A DNA stretch of 64,000 bases from [Bacillus] selenitireducens MLS10 (GTDB lineage: Bacteria > Bacillota > Bacilli > Bacillales > Salisediminibacteriaceae). The first letter of the stretch is position 1. Each line of letters opens with the position of its first letter. Made by a program: the position numbers and the translations under genes. This document shows, one piece after another, positions 33,207 to 42,008 of this stretch. Location: NCBI RefSeq assembly GCF_000093085.1, contig NC_014219.1:3278384-3342383 (forward strand). The letters run 5' to 3'. The notes below the pieces were generated by a model. The model had not been told where the DNA came from. It was given only the letters and a program-made list of their open reading frames with translations, and searched no databases.

Positions 33207-33277
33207 ATGGGAATATCAGAACTAAGAGTTGAAATCCACCACTTTCATCTCTCCCCCCTATCATGATATAGGAATTT

Positions 33278-33340
33278 GCTTCAAACCTTGCGTTTGAAGC
33301 AGGCGTCCGATCCCCCGTCCCTGGGGTCGGGCGCCTTTTT
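33278..33340 (+). terminator. Hairpin plus intrinsic terminator in the leader of the transglycosylase gene
   Basis: GCTTCAAA (33278-33285) pairs with TTTGAAGC (33293-33300). Directly after it, GGCGTCCGATCCCC and GGGGTCGGGCGCC (33302-33335) form a strong stem followed by TTTTT. The terminator points toward the transglycosylase start at 33399 with no plus-strand gene before it, so it either attenuates that gene or ends a small RNA. Confidence 0.6.
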
Positions 33341-33398
33341 CTGCCTGATTTTAATTCCCTGTATTTGTATGTTACAATGAAGTCAGGAGGTGATAACG

Positions 33399-34676
33399 AT
33401 GTCATCGATACATAAATCACTGCTTGTTTCGACCGTTTTAGCCGGTTCCCTGATCGGCCTGACCTCATACAATGACGTGCAAGCCGATGATGAATTTCCC
33501 GGTGATCCGGAGCCCGTCTGCGAGGAACTGCCCGTCACGGAGCGTAAGCAGCTTCTGACGGAAACAGCCCTCGACAGGGAGATTCCCCCGGAGATCCTGA
33601 AGGCCATCGCGATGCGGGAATCGTCGATGAATCAGTGTACCAGTGACGGGAAGCCGACCTACAATCTCAGCGATGACGACGGTGGGGTCGGGATCATGCA
33701 GATCACCATTGAAGAGGGCCAGACGATCAACGGCAGAGAGATTGACTTTGACCGTCTCGGATACGACACTGCCTACAATATCGAAGCAGGCGCGGATATG
33801 CTCTTAGAGAAATTGCGCCTCGTACCGCGGATTAACGACATGCGTCGTGATATTTTGGAACACTGGTATTTTGCAGTGCTTGCATACAACGGCCTGTCTG
33901 TCCGTAATGATGCCAATCAGTATGACGATCCATGGGGAAACGAGGACACGTATCAGTCCAAGATCTTCGCAAAGATCAACACCCACAGCATGATTTCAAT
34001 TGATCCAATCCCTCCATACAATACGCACTACCAGCCAGGGAGCACGATCATCCGTTTTGATTCAACGCAAAAAGAATGGGATGTGTTTACCCCGTCTTCA
34101 CAAATGTTTGACGCCGGAGACGAAGCCATCGTCATGAATGAATCAACAGATCCGCATACGAACAATTTTACCCGGCTCCGTGAAGGCGGCAACACCCAAT
34201 CCCGCATTCTTGACAGATTCCCCTACTATACAGATGTCACCATTACGGGCGAACCTGTCTATACCGATGCGAACCGGGATAACCATTTTCTCTGGTATCC
34301 TGTCGAGGCAGGCGGTCAGACCGGCTATCTTGCCTCATCAAACCTGCGCGTGCCACGGGCACTCGACTTCGACACATGGGGGGACGAATCGGTTCCGGAA
34401 GTGGGTCTTGATAAGGTGTGGACTATTGAACTGAACGCTCCTGCCGATCCGGACAGCGTCAACCCGCGAAATGTTTATCTGCAGGATGAAGACGGCCTCG
34501 GCGTCTTTGCCGAAGTTGAACTTGCGGATGAACAGACAATCACAGTGACGCCGAGGGCCGGACTCACACCGGATACCGGCTACACCCTTCATGTTCAGGA
34601 GCTCGTAACCAAAGACGGAACAACGCTTGATGCAAACATAGAAAAACATTTCCGGACAGAGGCGGCGGGTGACTGA
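33399..34676 (+). CDS. Secreted lytic-transglycosylase-like protein with SH3-like and Ig-like domains
   Basis: The 425-residue protein has a signal peptide (residues 1-28), an SLT/lysozyme-like domain (about 45-190) with Glu in AIAMRESSMNQ, a GVGIMQITIEEGQ motif and LAYNG, a middle SH3-like region (about 240-310) and a C-terminal Big_5-like domain (about 325-425, ending ...HFRTEAAGD). It would cut glycan strands between MurNAc and GlcNAc. ATG at 33399 is preferred to a GTG nine bases earlier because AGGAGGTGAT gives an ideal ribosome site for it. It lacks SLH modules, unlike the neighbouring hydrolases. Confidence 0.85.
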   Translation: MSSIHKSLLVSTVLAGSLIGLTSYNDVQADDEFPGDPEPVCEELPVTERKQLLTETALDREIPPEILKAIAMRESSMNQCTSDGKPTYNLSDDDGGVGIMQITIEEGQTINGREIDFDRLGYDTAYNIEAGADMLLEKLRLVPRINDMRRDILEHWYFAVLAYNGLSVRNDANQYDDPWGNEDTYQSKIFAKINTHSMISIDPIPPYNTHYQPGSTIIRFDSTQKEWDVFTPSSQMFDAGDEAIVMNESTDPHTNNFTRLREGGNTQSRILDRFPYYTDVTITGEPVYTDANRDNHFLWYPVEAGGQTGYLASSNLRVPRALDFDTWGDESVPEVGLDKVWTIELNAPADPDSVNPRNVYLQDEDGLGVFAEVELADEQTITVTPRAGLTPDTGYTLHVQELVTKDGTTLDANIEKHFRTEAAGD

Positions 34677-34697
34677 GCGCCCACCGTTCACTGTGAC

Positions 34698-34731
34698 ACA
34701 GATCCCTGACGTTGATCGGGGATCTGTTTTC
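34698..34731 (+). terminator. Intrinsic terminator after the transglycosylase-like gene
   Basis: ACAGATCCC (34698-34706) pairs with GGGATCTGT (34719-34727), followed by a short T run. Confidence 0.75.
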
Positions 34732-34819
34732 TGTTCAAATTCAGATCCGGTCTGTATCCAAGAGACGATGTGTGGTATTTTAGTCAGAGTAAAAGGATAC
34801 GTTGAGGTGGGAAAAATTC

Positions 34820-36829
34820 ATGAATGATTTAACTGCACCGGAAAAGAAATTCAGACCTGAAATCGAAGGGACGAGGGCGCTCGCCGCGATCCTCGTCGCT
34901 GTCTATCATATATGGATCGGCACCGTCTCAGGGGGTGTGGATGTCTTTTTTATCGTGTCCGGGTTTCTGATCACCACGTCTCTCGTCCTCAAGATGGACC
35001 GTGACGGCGGGATTCGGGTCGGACATTTCTATGCGGGACTGCTCCGGCGGCTTCTGCCGATTTCACTGATTGTGCTGATGACGACAGGGATTGCCTCAAT
35101 CCTGCTTCTGCCCCAGCTCCTTTGGAATCAGACCGCCTCTGAACTGATTGCGAGTCTGTTCTACTTCCAAAACTGGCAGCTTGCCTTTGACTCGGTGGAC
35201 TACCTGGCACAGAACAATGAAGCGAGCCCCTTTCAGCACTACTGGGCCCTCTCACTGCAGGGACAGTTCTATCTCATTTGGCCATTGGTGATTCTCTTTG
35301 GTTACGCACTCGCCCGCAGGCTGCTTCATACTCCGCCGCGGTTGACGCTTCTGATGGTGTTTCTCATCGTCTTCGCCGCTTCCCTGGCCTATTCGGTGCA
35401 CCTGACGGCTGTCAATCAGCCCTGGGCCTATTTTAATTCATTCGCCCGGGTGTGGGAATTCGCCATGGGCGGGATCCTCGCCCTGACGATTGCCATGGTT
35501 CGGCTTCCGAAGATGGTTAGCTTCTTTGCCGGCTGGCTCGGCGTTGGCATCATCGCATTCACCGGTACCCTCCTTCCGGTCGCAGATGTATTCCCGGGCT
35601 ATGCCGCACTGCTTCCGACAAGCGGCGCGTTACTCGTCATGATAGCGGCTCAGTCGCCTTCCGCTTTTGGAGCCGCAACCATACTCGGATCGAGAGTCTT
35701 CACGTATCTCGGCAGTATTTCCTACGGATTTTACCTTTGGCACTGGCCGCTGTTTATCTTTTACCTCCGCTATACCGGAACGGATCAGCCGTCCCTCTTG
35801 GCAGGGCTTGCGATCATCGTGGCTTCGGCTTTTCTCTCTCACGTCTCCACCCGGATCGTGGAGGCGCCGTTTCGGCGCATGCAGCCGCAAAAGCATCTGA
35901 AGCGCATCACCTGGAGCCTCTCTGCCATGGCCACGCCTGTTTTGCTTCTTGCCGGCGGCTGGCTTCTGACGATTCATCTGATTCAAAGTGACGGCTCCTT
36001 TGCGACCGATACACATCCCGGTGCTTTGGCCATCCATAACGGACTCCTCGTCCCGGAGAATGTGGATCCGATCCCGTCGACGATTGATATCGAGAACGAT
36101 ATCCCGGCTTTTTACAGTGAGCCGGAATGCTATACGAGCTCTTACGCACCGGAAGTGGTTTCCTGTTCCTACGGAGAGACCGAGGACGCTGATCTTCGCA
36201 TTGCCATGGTCGGCGGCTCTCACGTCGGGCACTGGTTTACGCCAATGGTCGAGATCGCCGAGCGGCATCATATCGAAATCGAGCTCTATAATAAAGATGC
36301 CTGCCGCTTTACAACCAGTGACTTTGACGGCCGGCTCACGGAATCATGCCTCGAATGGAACGAAGACATCATCGATGTCCTCAATGAGAGCGACCCGGAT
36401 ATGATCTTCACCACCGCCAACGTGGCAGGAGGACGTGTCGTGCATGCCGGCTATATCGATCAGTGGCGGCAGCTTGAACATGAGACGCCGGTGTTTGCGA
36501 TCCGTGACAACCCGCGTATGCCGGCGAACATCCCACTCTGCCTCGAAGAACAGGGCGAAGAAGCATGCACACCGACACGGAACAGCGTCCTCTCCGACGT
36601 GGATCCGTGGGAAAACACCGAAGAACCGATCCCTGATCACACGTTCTATGCCGATCTGTCCGAGTATTTCTGCGACGATGACTGGTGTTATCCGGTGATC
36701 GGAAACGTCGTCGTCTACCGTGATGAGCACCATATCAGTGACACGTATGCCAAGACGCTGACGGAACCGCTTGAAGAGCATATCCTTGAGGCCCTCGATC
36801 ATTTCTCACTCATGCCCGACGAAGACTGA
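34820..36829 (+). CDS. Membrane acyltransferase with extracytoplasmic SGNH domain (OatA-like)
   Basis: The 669-residue protein has an acyltransferase-3 domain with about ten membrane helices (residues about 15-385; RPEIEGTRALAAILVAVYH at the start, the conserved Arg and His of the family) and a C-terminal SGNH-like domain (about 440-665) with GGSHVGHW as block I and DEHHIS near the end as the Asp/His pair. Such proteins O-acetylate peptidoglycan or wall glycans at the outer membrane face. ATG at 34820 with AGGTGG upstream is better than TTG at 34802. The substrate could be peptidoglycan or the wall polymer. Confidence 0.9.
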   Translation: MNDLTAPEKKFRPEIEGTRALAAILVAVYHIWIGTVSGGVDVFFIVSGFLITTSLVLKMDRDGGIRVGHFYAGLLRRLLPISLIVLMTTGIASILLLPQLLWNQTASELIASLFYFQNWQLAFDSVDYLAQNNEASPFQHYWALSLQGQFYLIWPLVILFGYALARRLLHTPPRLTLLMVFLIVFAASLAYSVHLTAVNQPWAYFNSFARVWEFAMGGILALTIAMVRLPKMVSFFAGWLGVGIIAFTGTLLPVADVFPGYAALLPTSGALLVMIAAQSPSAFGAATILGSRVFTYLGSISYGFYLWHWPLFIFYLRYTGTDQPSLLAGLAIIVASAFLSHVSTRIVEAPFRRMQPQKHLKRITWSLSAMATPVLLLAGGWLLTIHLIQSDGSFATDTHPGALAIHNGLLVPENVDPIPSTIDIENDIPAFYSEPECYTSSYAPEVVSCSYGETEDADLRIAMVGGSHVGHWFTPMVEIAERHHIEIELYNKDACRFTTSDFDGRLTESCLEWNEDIIDVLNESDPDMIFTTANVAGGRVVHAGYIDQWRQLEHETPVFAIRDNPRMPANIPLCLEEQGEEACTPTRNSVLSDVDPWENTEEPIPDHTFYADLSEYFCDDDWCYPVIGNVVVYRDEHHISDTYAKTLTEPLEEHILEALDHFSLMPDED

Positions 36830-36924
36830 CGGAGGACTGAACAGGCATCTTCAGGGAAATATGACACCATTCGAGCAAGGGGGAGAAAGACCATTCGCGC
36901 AATTGGATACATAACGTCGTAAAG

Positions 36925-36955
36925 TGCGCCCCGGAAAATTTTCGGGGCGCATATT
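36925..36955 (+). terminator. Probable terminator after the acyltransferase gene
   Basis: TGCGCCCCG (36925-36933) pairs perfectly with CGGGGCGCA (36943-36951). The stem is strong but the following tract (TATTCATTATT) is only moderately T-rich. Confidence 0.7.
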
Positions 36956-36967
36956 CATTATTCTGTC

Positions 36968-37099
36968 TGGGGATAACCCCCATGTCACTTTGCAATAAAG
37001 AATGGAATCCCTGTTTTATACACAAGTTTCGAGAATCATAATCGGTTTATCCACAAACTCTTGTGAATAACCGGTGGATAACTGACACCATTATCCACA
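36968..37099. other. DnaA-box cluster between convergent genes
   Basis: Four exact DnaA boxes lie at 37016-37024 (TTATACACA, plus), 37047-37055 (TTATCCACA, plus), 37062-37070 (TTATTCACA, minus) and 37091-37099 (TTATCCACA, plus). Two one-mismatch boxes are at 36968-36976 and 37073-37081 (both minus). The cluster sits between the 3' ends of convergent genes, so it is not a promoter. No dnaA or dnaN gene is near, so it is probably not oriC; clusters of this type titrate DnaA in B. subtilis. Boxes are seen; function is inferred. Confidence 0.65.
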
Positions 37100-37106
37100 G
37101 CACCAC

Positions 37107-37148
37107 AAAAAATCAGCCCTTATTCTCCGGTAAGGAGCGGGCTGATTT
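37107..37148 (-). terminator. Terminator of the poly-gamma-glutamate operon, overlapping the last codons
   Basis: AAATCAGCCC (37110-37119) pairs perfectly with GGGCTGATTT (37139-37148) and is followed on the minus strand by a T run. The stem spans the stop codon of the last operon gene. Confidence 0.88.
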
Positions 37149-38220
37149 CACGCTGTCCCCAAAACGCGGGGCGCAGCTCTTCATAAGGATTGACCGGGGC
37201 CAGGTGCACGACCTGCATATCGTCGTAGATCGTAAACTGTCCCGACAATGCCTCAAGATCCTCTCTCAGATTAAAGACTTCCCCTTCCGGAAGGCGCTCT
37301 CGCATGTCGTCACTGTACATCAGGTACGTCGTAAAATGATCGACATTCCCCCGGTGGAGGCTGATGAGTAGATCGTATGTCTGATTGAGAATATCCTGTC
37401 CATCAAGCTGGCTGTCATCGAGATCCACCCTCGGGGAAAGATGCTTCCCTTCAAGGAGATGATCCAAAATCAGATTCATATCGATGATCACTACGTCGGG
37501 GTTCATCCGTCTGATGTCGCGCATGATTTCCGAGTAAATCGGCATCGGACCGTGGTCCAGTTCCTCCGGCGGCATCTCTCCGGACTCCTGCGCTTCCTCG
37601 ATCTGCTCTCTTCGGACTTCATCACGTTCATCACGAATATACGTTTCAACGCGCTCCGTATACTCGATAACCCGCTTTACCTCATCAGGATGAACGGTCG
37701 TCACATTCATCGTCTGATCCGTCCCATAATGGGCCACGGTGCCGTTACGCATACCCTGTACCCAGTCCGGGAACGCGGACCAGTCCGCTTCAAGATGTTC
37801 TTCCCACTGCTCGGCAGGCGGGTCTTCTTCGTCAATGGTGACGGTGGAGAGACCAAGCGCATACGGGTGCTCATGATCCCCGGGGTCTTCCTCGTCGTCA
37901 TAACTGTTGCCCATCACCCGGGGTATGTCCGATTCGTCAGCCAGGGAGTCGCCGGTAAGAACGACGGTATGGACCGGTTCTTCCTCATCGAGCCGACGCA
38001 TCGTGACACTTTGCTGTACGTTGGGCAGCCCGGACGTGAGGTCTTTTATTTCCCGGGAAATCCGGCTTTCTTCAATCCAGTCTTCCGAGAGAAACACGCC
38101 GTCAATGGATGTCCGTTGGCTGCCTGTCAAAGACTGATCCGGAGCGAGAAAAATCATCATCGCCATCACTGCGATAAAGAAGACCGGGGCAAAGAGTTTG
38201 CCTCCTAGTTTGCGCATCAT
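37120..38220 (-). CDS. Membrane-anchored protein of unknown function, fifth gene of the poly-gamma-glutamate operon
   Basis: The 366-residue product has one N-terminal hydrophobic helix (residues about 6-26) and an acidic extracellular domain. Near residue 90 it has VVLTGDSLADES, which resembles block I of SGNH/GDSL hydrolases; a PDVVIIDMN stretch near 245 and a VVHLAPVNP segment near the C-terminus may complete that fold, but a clear C-terminal Asp-x-x-His is not seen. The start codon overlaps the stop of the gamma-glutamyltransferase gene by four bases, so translation is coupled and a role in polymer release, export or attachment is likely. No standard Pgs/Cap family name fits. Confidence 0.75.
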   Translation of the reverse strand: MMRKLGGKLFAPVFFIAVMAMMIFLAPDQSLTGSQRTSIDGVFLSEDWIEESRISREIKDLTSGLPNVQQSVTMRRLDEEEPVHTVVLTGDSLADESDIPRVMGNSYDDEEDPGDHEHPYALGLSTVTIDEEDPPAEQWEEHLEADWSAFPDWVQGMRNGTVAHYGTDQTMNVTTVHPDEVKRVIEYTERVETYIRDERDEVRREQIEEAQESGEMPPEELDHGPMPIYSEIMRDIRRMNPDVVIIDMNLILDHLLEGKHLSPRVDLDDSQLDGQDILNQTYDLLISLHRGNVDHFTTYLMYSDDMRERLPEGEVFNLREDLEALSGQFTIYDDMQVVHLAPVNPYEELRPAFWGQREISPLLTGE

Positions 38221-40754
38221 TCGTCATCCTCCTCCCCGTTTACCGCATTCGGACCGCCGTCTGTCGTCCCGCCTCGGCGGGGATCGGCAAATCCCTGGAT
38301 TGTATCGTCGGAGAAATCGACCCGGAGCGCCTGGATGGCCCCGAAGTACATCCCGAGGGTTTCAATACCCGGGTGGTACCCCCGTTCGTCGAGGACGTCG
38401 CGAATGAGCCCATATCTCTCCTCATACTCCTGGAAAACAGGCTCAAGCCGGACTTCATACCGCTGGTTCGACTGGTTATAGGCGAACTGGAACCTTGGCA
38501 TCCGCTCAATGGACTCGGTCATCGTCATGTCGTACTGGCTGTAGTTGATCATGACCTGCGACATCATCATCGGAATACGTGCACCGCCCGGTGAACCGGC
38601 GCCAATCATCTCCGTAATGTCTCCCTCATCGCCACGTTCCATGAAGATCGTCGGTGTCATGAAGCTTCGCGGGCGTCGCTCCGGATACGGTTCATTGATC
38701 GATCCGACGGTATCACTGAAGTTACTGAGCTGATCGTTCAAGAAGAACCCTTTAAAGTACTCCCCGGATCCGAAGAAGTTGCTCAATGTATTCGTCGAAG
38801 AAACCATGCGTCCCTCTGCATCAATGATGACGAAGTGGCTCGTATTGACGTGCTGGTCAATTTCAGAGCGGGAATCGAAGAAACTGTCCGCGGAAACAAA
38901 CAACCCTTCCGAATGGCGCACTTCCGTCCCGCCGTCCTGTTCAATCTCATCATTTGATCCGTCGAACAGCCGTTCTTCTTCCCGGCGTTCCAGTTCTTCT
39001 TGCCATTCGATGTATAGCTCTCTCGTTTTCGCCATGGATGTCAACTCTTCACCGCGCTCGCGCGCCCGTTCTGACGTCATTGGATCACCGTGATTGGTCA
39101 GGCGGTCCTGATAGGTGACAAAATTAATCCCGAGGATCTTTTCCATGTAATCGACGAAGTCTTCCACTTCAGCGATCTGCTCTTCAGCTGCCATGTCAGG
39201 CTCTTCCTGCTGAAAGCTCTGATCATTCAGTTCGTTCTCCGCATCCGCATCCTCTTCAGGTGCCTCAAGGGAACGTGCGGTTCCGGTTTCAGCCTGTTGG
39301 ATCGGTGCATCAAACATAAAGTCCCGGACATTGTGGCTTCCTGTATCCATCAGTTCTGAGAGCTGCAGCGCCTGGATCAGCACCGGGCCACCGAGGGGCT
39401 CGGGAGCGGCGTATACCTCATAGTCCTGAAATAGACCCATGCTCGGCTCACGTTCGGTAATCACGCTGTAGTTTCGAAAATCCTCCATGGAGAGAAGCGG
39501 ATAGGCCTCTACCATTTCCGGTGCGAGCTCTTCCATGAAATACCGGCTGAAACTGCCCTTGGCCTGAATATCTTCAAGGGTTCTTGCAAGCTCTTCTTGT
39601 ATCAGTTCATCCCCCCGGGTAATAAAGCGGCTTCCAGGGTAGAAATGCGGAATGTCCGAGACGGAGAGCCGGGTCTGCGCATAGTAAAACCGGTCTTGTA
39701 AATAGCTGTCCGCTTCCACCTTGTAAAACTCATTTCTCTGTCCTTCTGCGGGAAGTGCAAGGTTGACTGCATCTTCAAGGAGCTCGGTCATCTCAAGCGT
39801 GGCAAACTCTTCATAGAGGTAATCCATCCCCATGAGAAAGCCCGGAATCCCGAAATCTTCCATATAATGACGATTCCCCCACTGTGCAGTCTCCCACTCG
39901 AGGGATTCGAGAATGCGAACCGCTTCTGCTTCCGTCTCGCTTAGGAGCGAATCCGCTTCTTCCTGCATTTCTTCCGCATCGCCCGCCGGCGCCTCTTCCG
40001 TTTCCGGCACTGCATCCTGATCATCCTCTGTATCCGTCACCCAGTTGCCTTCTTCATCAAGACGGGGAGTCGGCGTACCTTCAAAGCTTTCTTCTTCGTA
40101 TGCCATGTCTGCCGCCCGGACAAGAATCTCATTGCCGGCAATGAAGCCCGGATTATCGATCAGGCTTTCTATGATCGTATCGAACGGTCCGCCTTCAGAA
40201 GCCGCTTCTTCCCCTGCATCTTCCTGCATGAAATCTGCCTCTTCGTCGGCCGTCCAGGCGCTGATGACGGCCTCTCTGACAAGGGCCCATTCTTCGTTCG
40301 TCGGCATATCGCCGGAGACGGTATCAAACCCGAGTTCCTCAGCGACCATGGCTGGGGTAAGGAGGGATCTTGGCGCTACTTCCCGGTAGTCAATGTAGTT
40401 TACTTCTTGTTCTGTGTCGTCTGTCGGGTCATAGACAACCATGGCTCCACCTCCGCCGATGCCGGAACCGTATGGCTCCACAACGCCGAGGGTAAACGCA
40501 ACCGCAATCGCCGCATCGTAGGCATTTCCGCCGTTTTCCAGGATCTTCGTGCCAACCTGGACAGCTTTAGGATGGGCTGCACTGACCGCATAACCGCCTG
40601 TCGCCGTCACCGGCTCAAACGTGGTTTCCTGTGATTCAATGTCATCGGCGCCTCCGGGACTGACTTCCAAATAGGCAAGCACGAGCCAGATCGCAACGAG
40701 GGGGATTCCAATGACATTCGTCATGAGGCGCAAATACCTCGATGTATTTCCCAT
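38217..40754 (-). CDS. ggt: Gamma-glutamyltransferase of the poly-gamma-glutamate operon, oversized (CapD/Ggt-like)
   Basis: The 845-residue protein is an Ntn hydrolase: an N-terminal membrane helix, the large-subunit block (GGYAVSAAHPKAVQVGTKIL... and VVEPYGSGIGGGGAMVVYD), and the small subunit starting at the catalytic Thr in VNTSHFVIIDAEG (near residue 637), with GAGSPGGARIP later. Autocleavage before that Thr would give two subunits. Family members are usually about 530-590 residues; the extra length comes from acidic, low-complexity insertions near residues 185-270 and 490-540. In Bacillus anthracis CapD anchors the polymer to peptidoglycan; in B. subtilis Ggt degrades it. Context in the pgs operon suggests cutting, release or anchoring of the polymer. 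It starts one base after pgsA. Confidence 0.9.
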   Translation of the reverse strand: MGNTSRYLRLMTNVIGIPLVAIWLVLAYLEVSPGGADDIESQETTFEPVTATGGYAVSAAHPKAVQVGTKILENGGNAYDAAIAVAFTLGVVEPYGSGIGGGGAMVVYDPTDDTEQEVNYIDYREVAPRSLLTPAMVAEELGFDTVSGDMPTNEEWALVREAVISAWTADEEADFMQEDAGEEAASEGGPFDTIIESLIDNPGFIAGNEILVRAADMAYEEESFEGTPTPRLDEEGNWVTDTEDDQDAVPETEEAPAGDAEEMQEEADSLLSETEAEAVRILESLEWETAQWGNRHYMEDFGIPGFLMGMDYLYEEFATLEMTELLEDAVNLALPAEGQRNEFYKVEADSYLQDRFYYAQTRLSVSDIPHFYPGSRFITRGDELIQEELARTLEDIQAKGSFSRYFMEELAPEMVEAYPLLSMEDFRNYSVITEREPSMGLFQDYEVYAAPEPLGGPVLIQALQLSELMDTGSHNVRDFMFDAPIQQAETGTARSLEAPEEDADAENELNDQSFQQEEPDMAAEEQIAEVEDFVDYMEKILGINFVTYQDRLTNHGDPMTSERARERGEELTSMAKTRELYIEWQEELERREEERLFDGSNDEIEQDGGTEVRHSEGLFVSADSFFDSRSEIDQHVNTSHFVIIDAEGRMVSSTNTLSNFFGSGEYFKGFFLNDQLSNFSDTVGSINEPYPERRPRSFMTPTIFMERGDEGDITEMIGAGSPGGARIPMMMSQVMINYSQYDMTMTESIERMPRFQFAYNQSNQRYEVRLEPVFQEYEERYGLIRDVLDERGYHPGIETLGMYFGAIQALRVDFSDDTIQGFADPRRGGTTDGGPNAVNGEEDDE

Positions 40755-40755
40755 A

Positions 40756-41952
40756 TCAGTCTCCCTCCTTCAGAATGCGGCTGTGGTCAAGGGTGATCGT
40801 AATCACACCATCCTCGTCTTTCGTCCACTGGTCATCTTCAAGAAATTTGGTATACATATTCTCCATCTGCAACCGGGCAAACGACATGTTGTTCACCGGC
40901 CGCGGCTGAGCATCACGAAGCGCGAACAGTCGAAGCGACACCGCAGCCGCGCCGTCGTCGGCAAGCTCATAGTAAGCGATCGTCGACTGCTTCGAACGGG
41001 ACCAGCCCTGATCAAAGATAAAATTCCCTAGACTGTAAAAAACAATGGTCTCATCAAAGACTTCCACTGGTCCTGGCACGTTCGGGTTATGCCCGATAAT
41101 GACGTCTGCCCCGGCTTTCGCCATTGCCTCGGCAATCTCCCGCTGGCGCGTTGTCACCTGGCTGTTATAATACTCCCCCCAATGGGCGTGGACAACAACC
41201 ATGTCCGCCTCAACGGACGCCTCCACAATCGCACGCATCACGTAAGCCAGGGTATCAAACGTCGCCACCCCGGGGCGGAAGCCACGAACGCCCGAGTTTG
41301 GCGCAACGACGTCGGAAAAGCCCACGGTTGCGATCGTCAGATCTGCTTCCTCACTGTATGTGTAACGAATATGATCGTAGCGGTCAGGCTCCGTCTGAAT
41401 CCCCGTGGCTCCGATATCCGCGTGACTGTCAAACAGATCTCTTGTGCTGATCATCCCGACATAGTCGTAATCGTGGATGTTATTGTTGGCAATATTCATT
41501 ACTTTAAAATTACGCTCGGCGAGAACGTCCAGCGCCTCAGGTTCTGCTTTTAAGTGCTGGTTCTGATTCTCGTCTTCCTGAAGACCGCTGTCTTCCGGCA
41601 CAATGGGATGGGCAAAGTTGCCCGTTGCATAGTCCGAGGCGGCAAAATAAGGATCCGTAAACTCGAAAAGATGATCGTAACCGTTCTCGTCGATGGCATC
41701 CTGCACGTGACGGCCCATCATGATATCGCCGACGAAGCTCGCCGTAAAGCGTTTGTCTTCATCACGTTCGAAGGCCGGGACATCGGCGAAAGTAATGAAC
41801 GTTGAGGCCAGCAAAAAGAGACCGGTAACCGCGGCGAGGATCACCGTATGGATCGGAAGCTGGCGCTTATGTTTCTTCATGATTCTCAGGAAGTGTTCCT
41901 GGTAGGTTAACGGACGCGGTTTATTCTTGTCCGCTCGAAGCTTGTCAGCCAT
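40756..41952 (-). CDS. pgsA: Poly-gamma-glutamate biosynthesis protein PgsA/CapA
   Basis: The 398-residue protein has a cytoplasmic N-terminus, one membrane helix (about 37-57) and the CapA metallophosphatase-like ectodomain: FVGDIMMGRHVQ (near 90), NIANNNIHDYDYVGM (near 155), VVVHAHWGEYYN (near 250) and VIIGHNPNVP (near 287). PgsA works with PgsB and PgsC to make or export the polymer. AAGGAG lies upstream of the start. Confidence 0.95.
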   Translation of the reverse strand: MADKLRADKNKPRPLTYQEHFLRIMKKHKRQLPIHTVILAAVTGLFLLASTFITFADVPAFERDEDKRFTASFVGDIMMGRHVQDAIDENGYDHLFEFTDPYFAASDYATGNFAHPIVPEDSGLQEDENQNQHLKAEPEALDVLAERNFKVMNIANNNIHDYDYVGMISTRDLFDSHADIGATGIQTEPDRYDHIRYTYSEEADLTIATVGFSDVVAPNSGVRGFRPGVATFDTLAYVMRAIVEASVEADMVVVHAHWGEYYNSQVTTRQREIAEAMAKAGADVIIGHNPNVPGPVEVFDETIVFYSLGNFIFDQGWSRSKQSTIAYYELADDGAAAVSLRLFALRDAQPRPVNNMSFARLQMENMYTKFLEDDQWTKDEDGVITITLDHSRILKEGD

Positions 41953-42008
41953 AGCATTAACTCCTTTATCAAAAAACTCGGCGGTTCAAAAGACGGGCAT
42001 AATGGCCG

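Larger units (their letters stand above)
33096..33398. other. Divergent region between the SLH amidase and transglycosylase genes
   Basis: This 303-base gap contains a WalR-box-like site for the minus-strand amidase gene and, on the plus strand, two hairpins ending in a terminator in front of the transglycosylase gene. A TTTACA and a TATCAG spaced 17 bases apart (33190-33218) could be a weak plus-strand promoter. No coding frame was found. Confidence 0.5.

Noticed and set aside
36968-37099. Possible chromosomal origin
   Set aside because: Several DnaA boxes but no dnaA, dnaN, rpmH or gyr genes and no obvious AT-rich unwinding region; a DnaA-box cluster is more economical.
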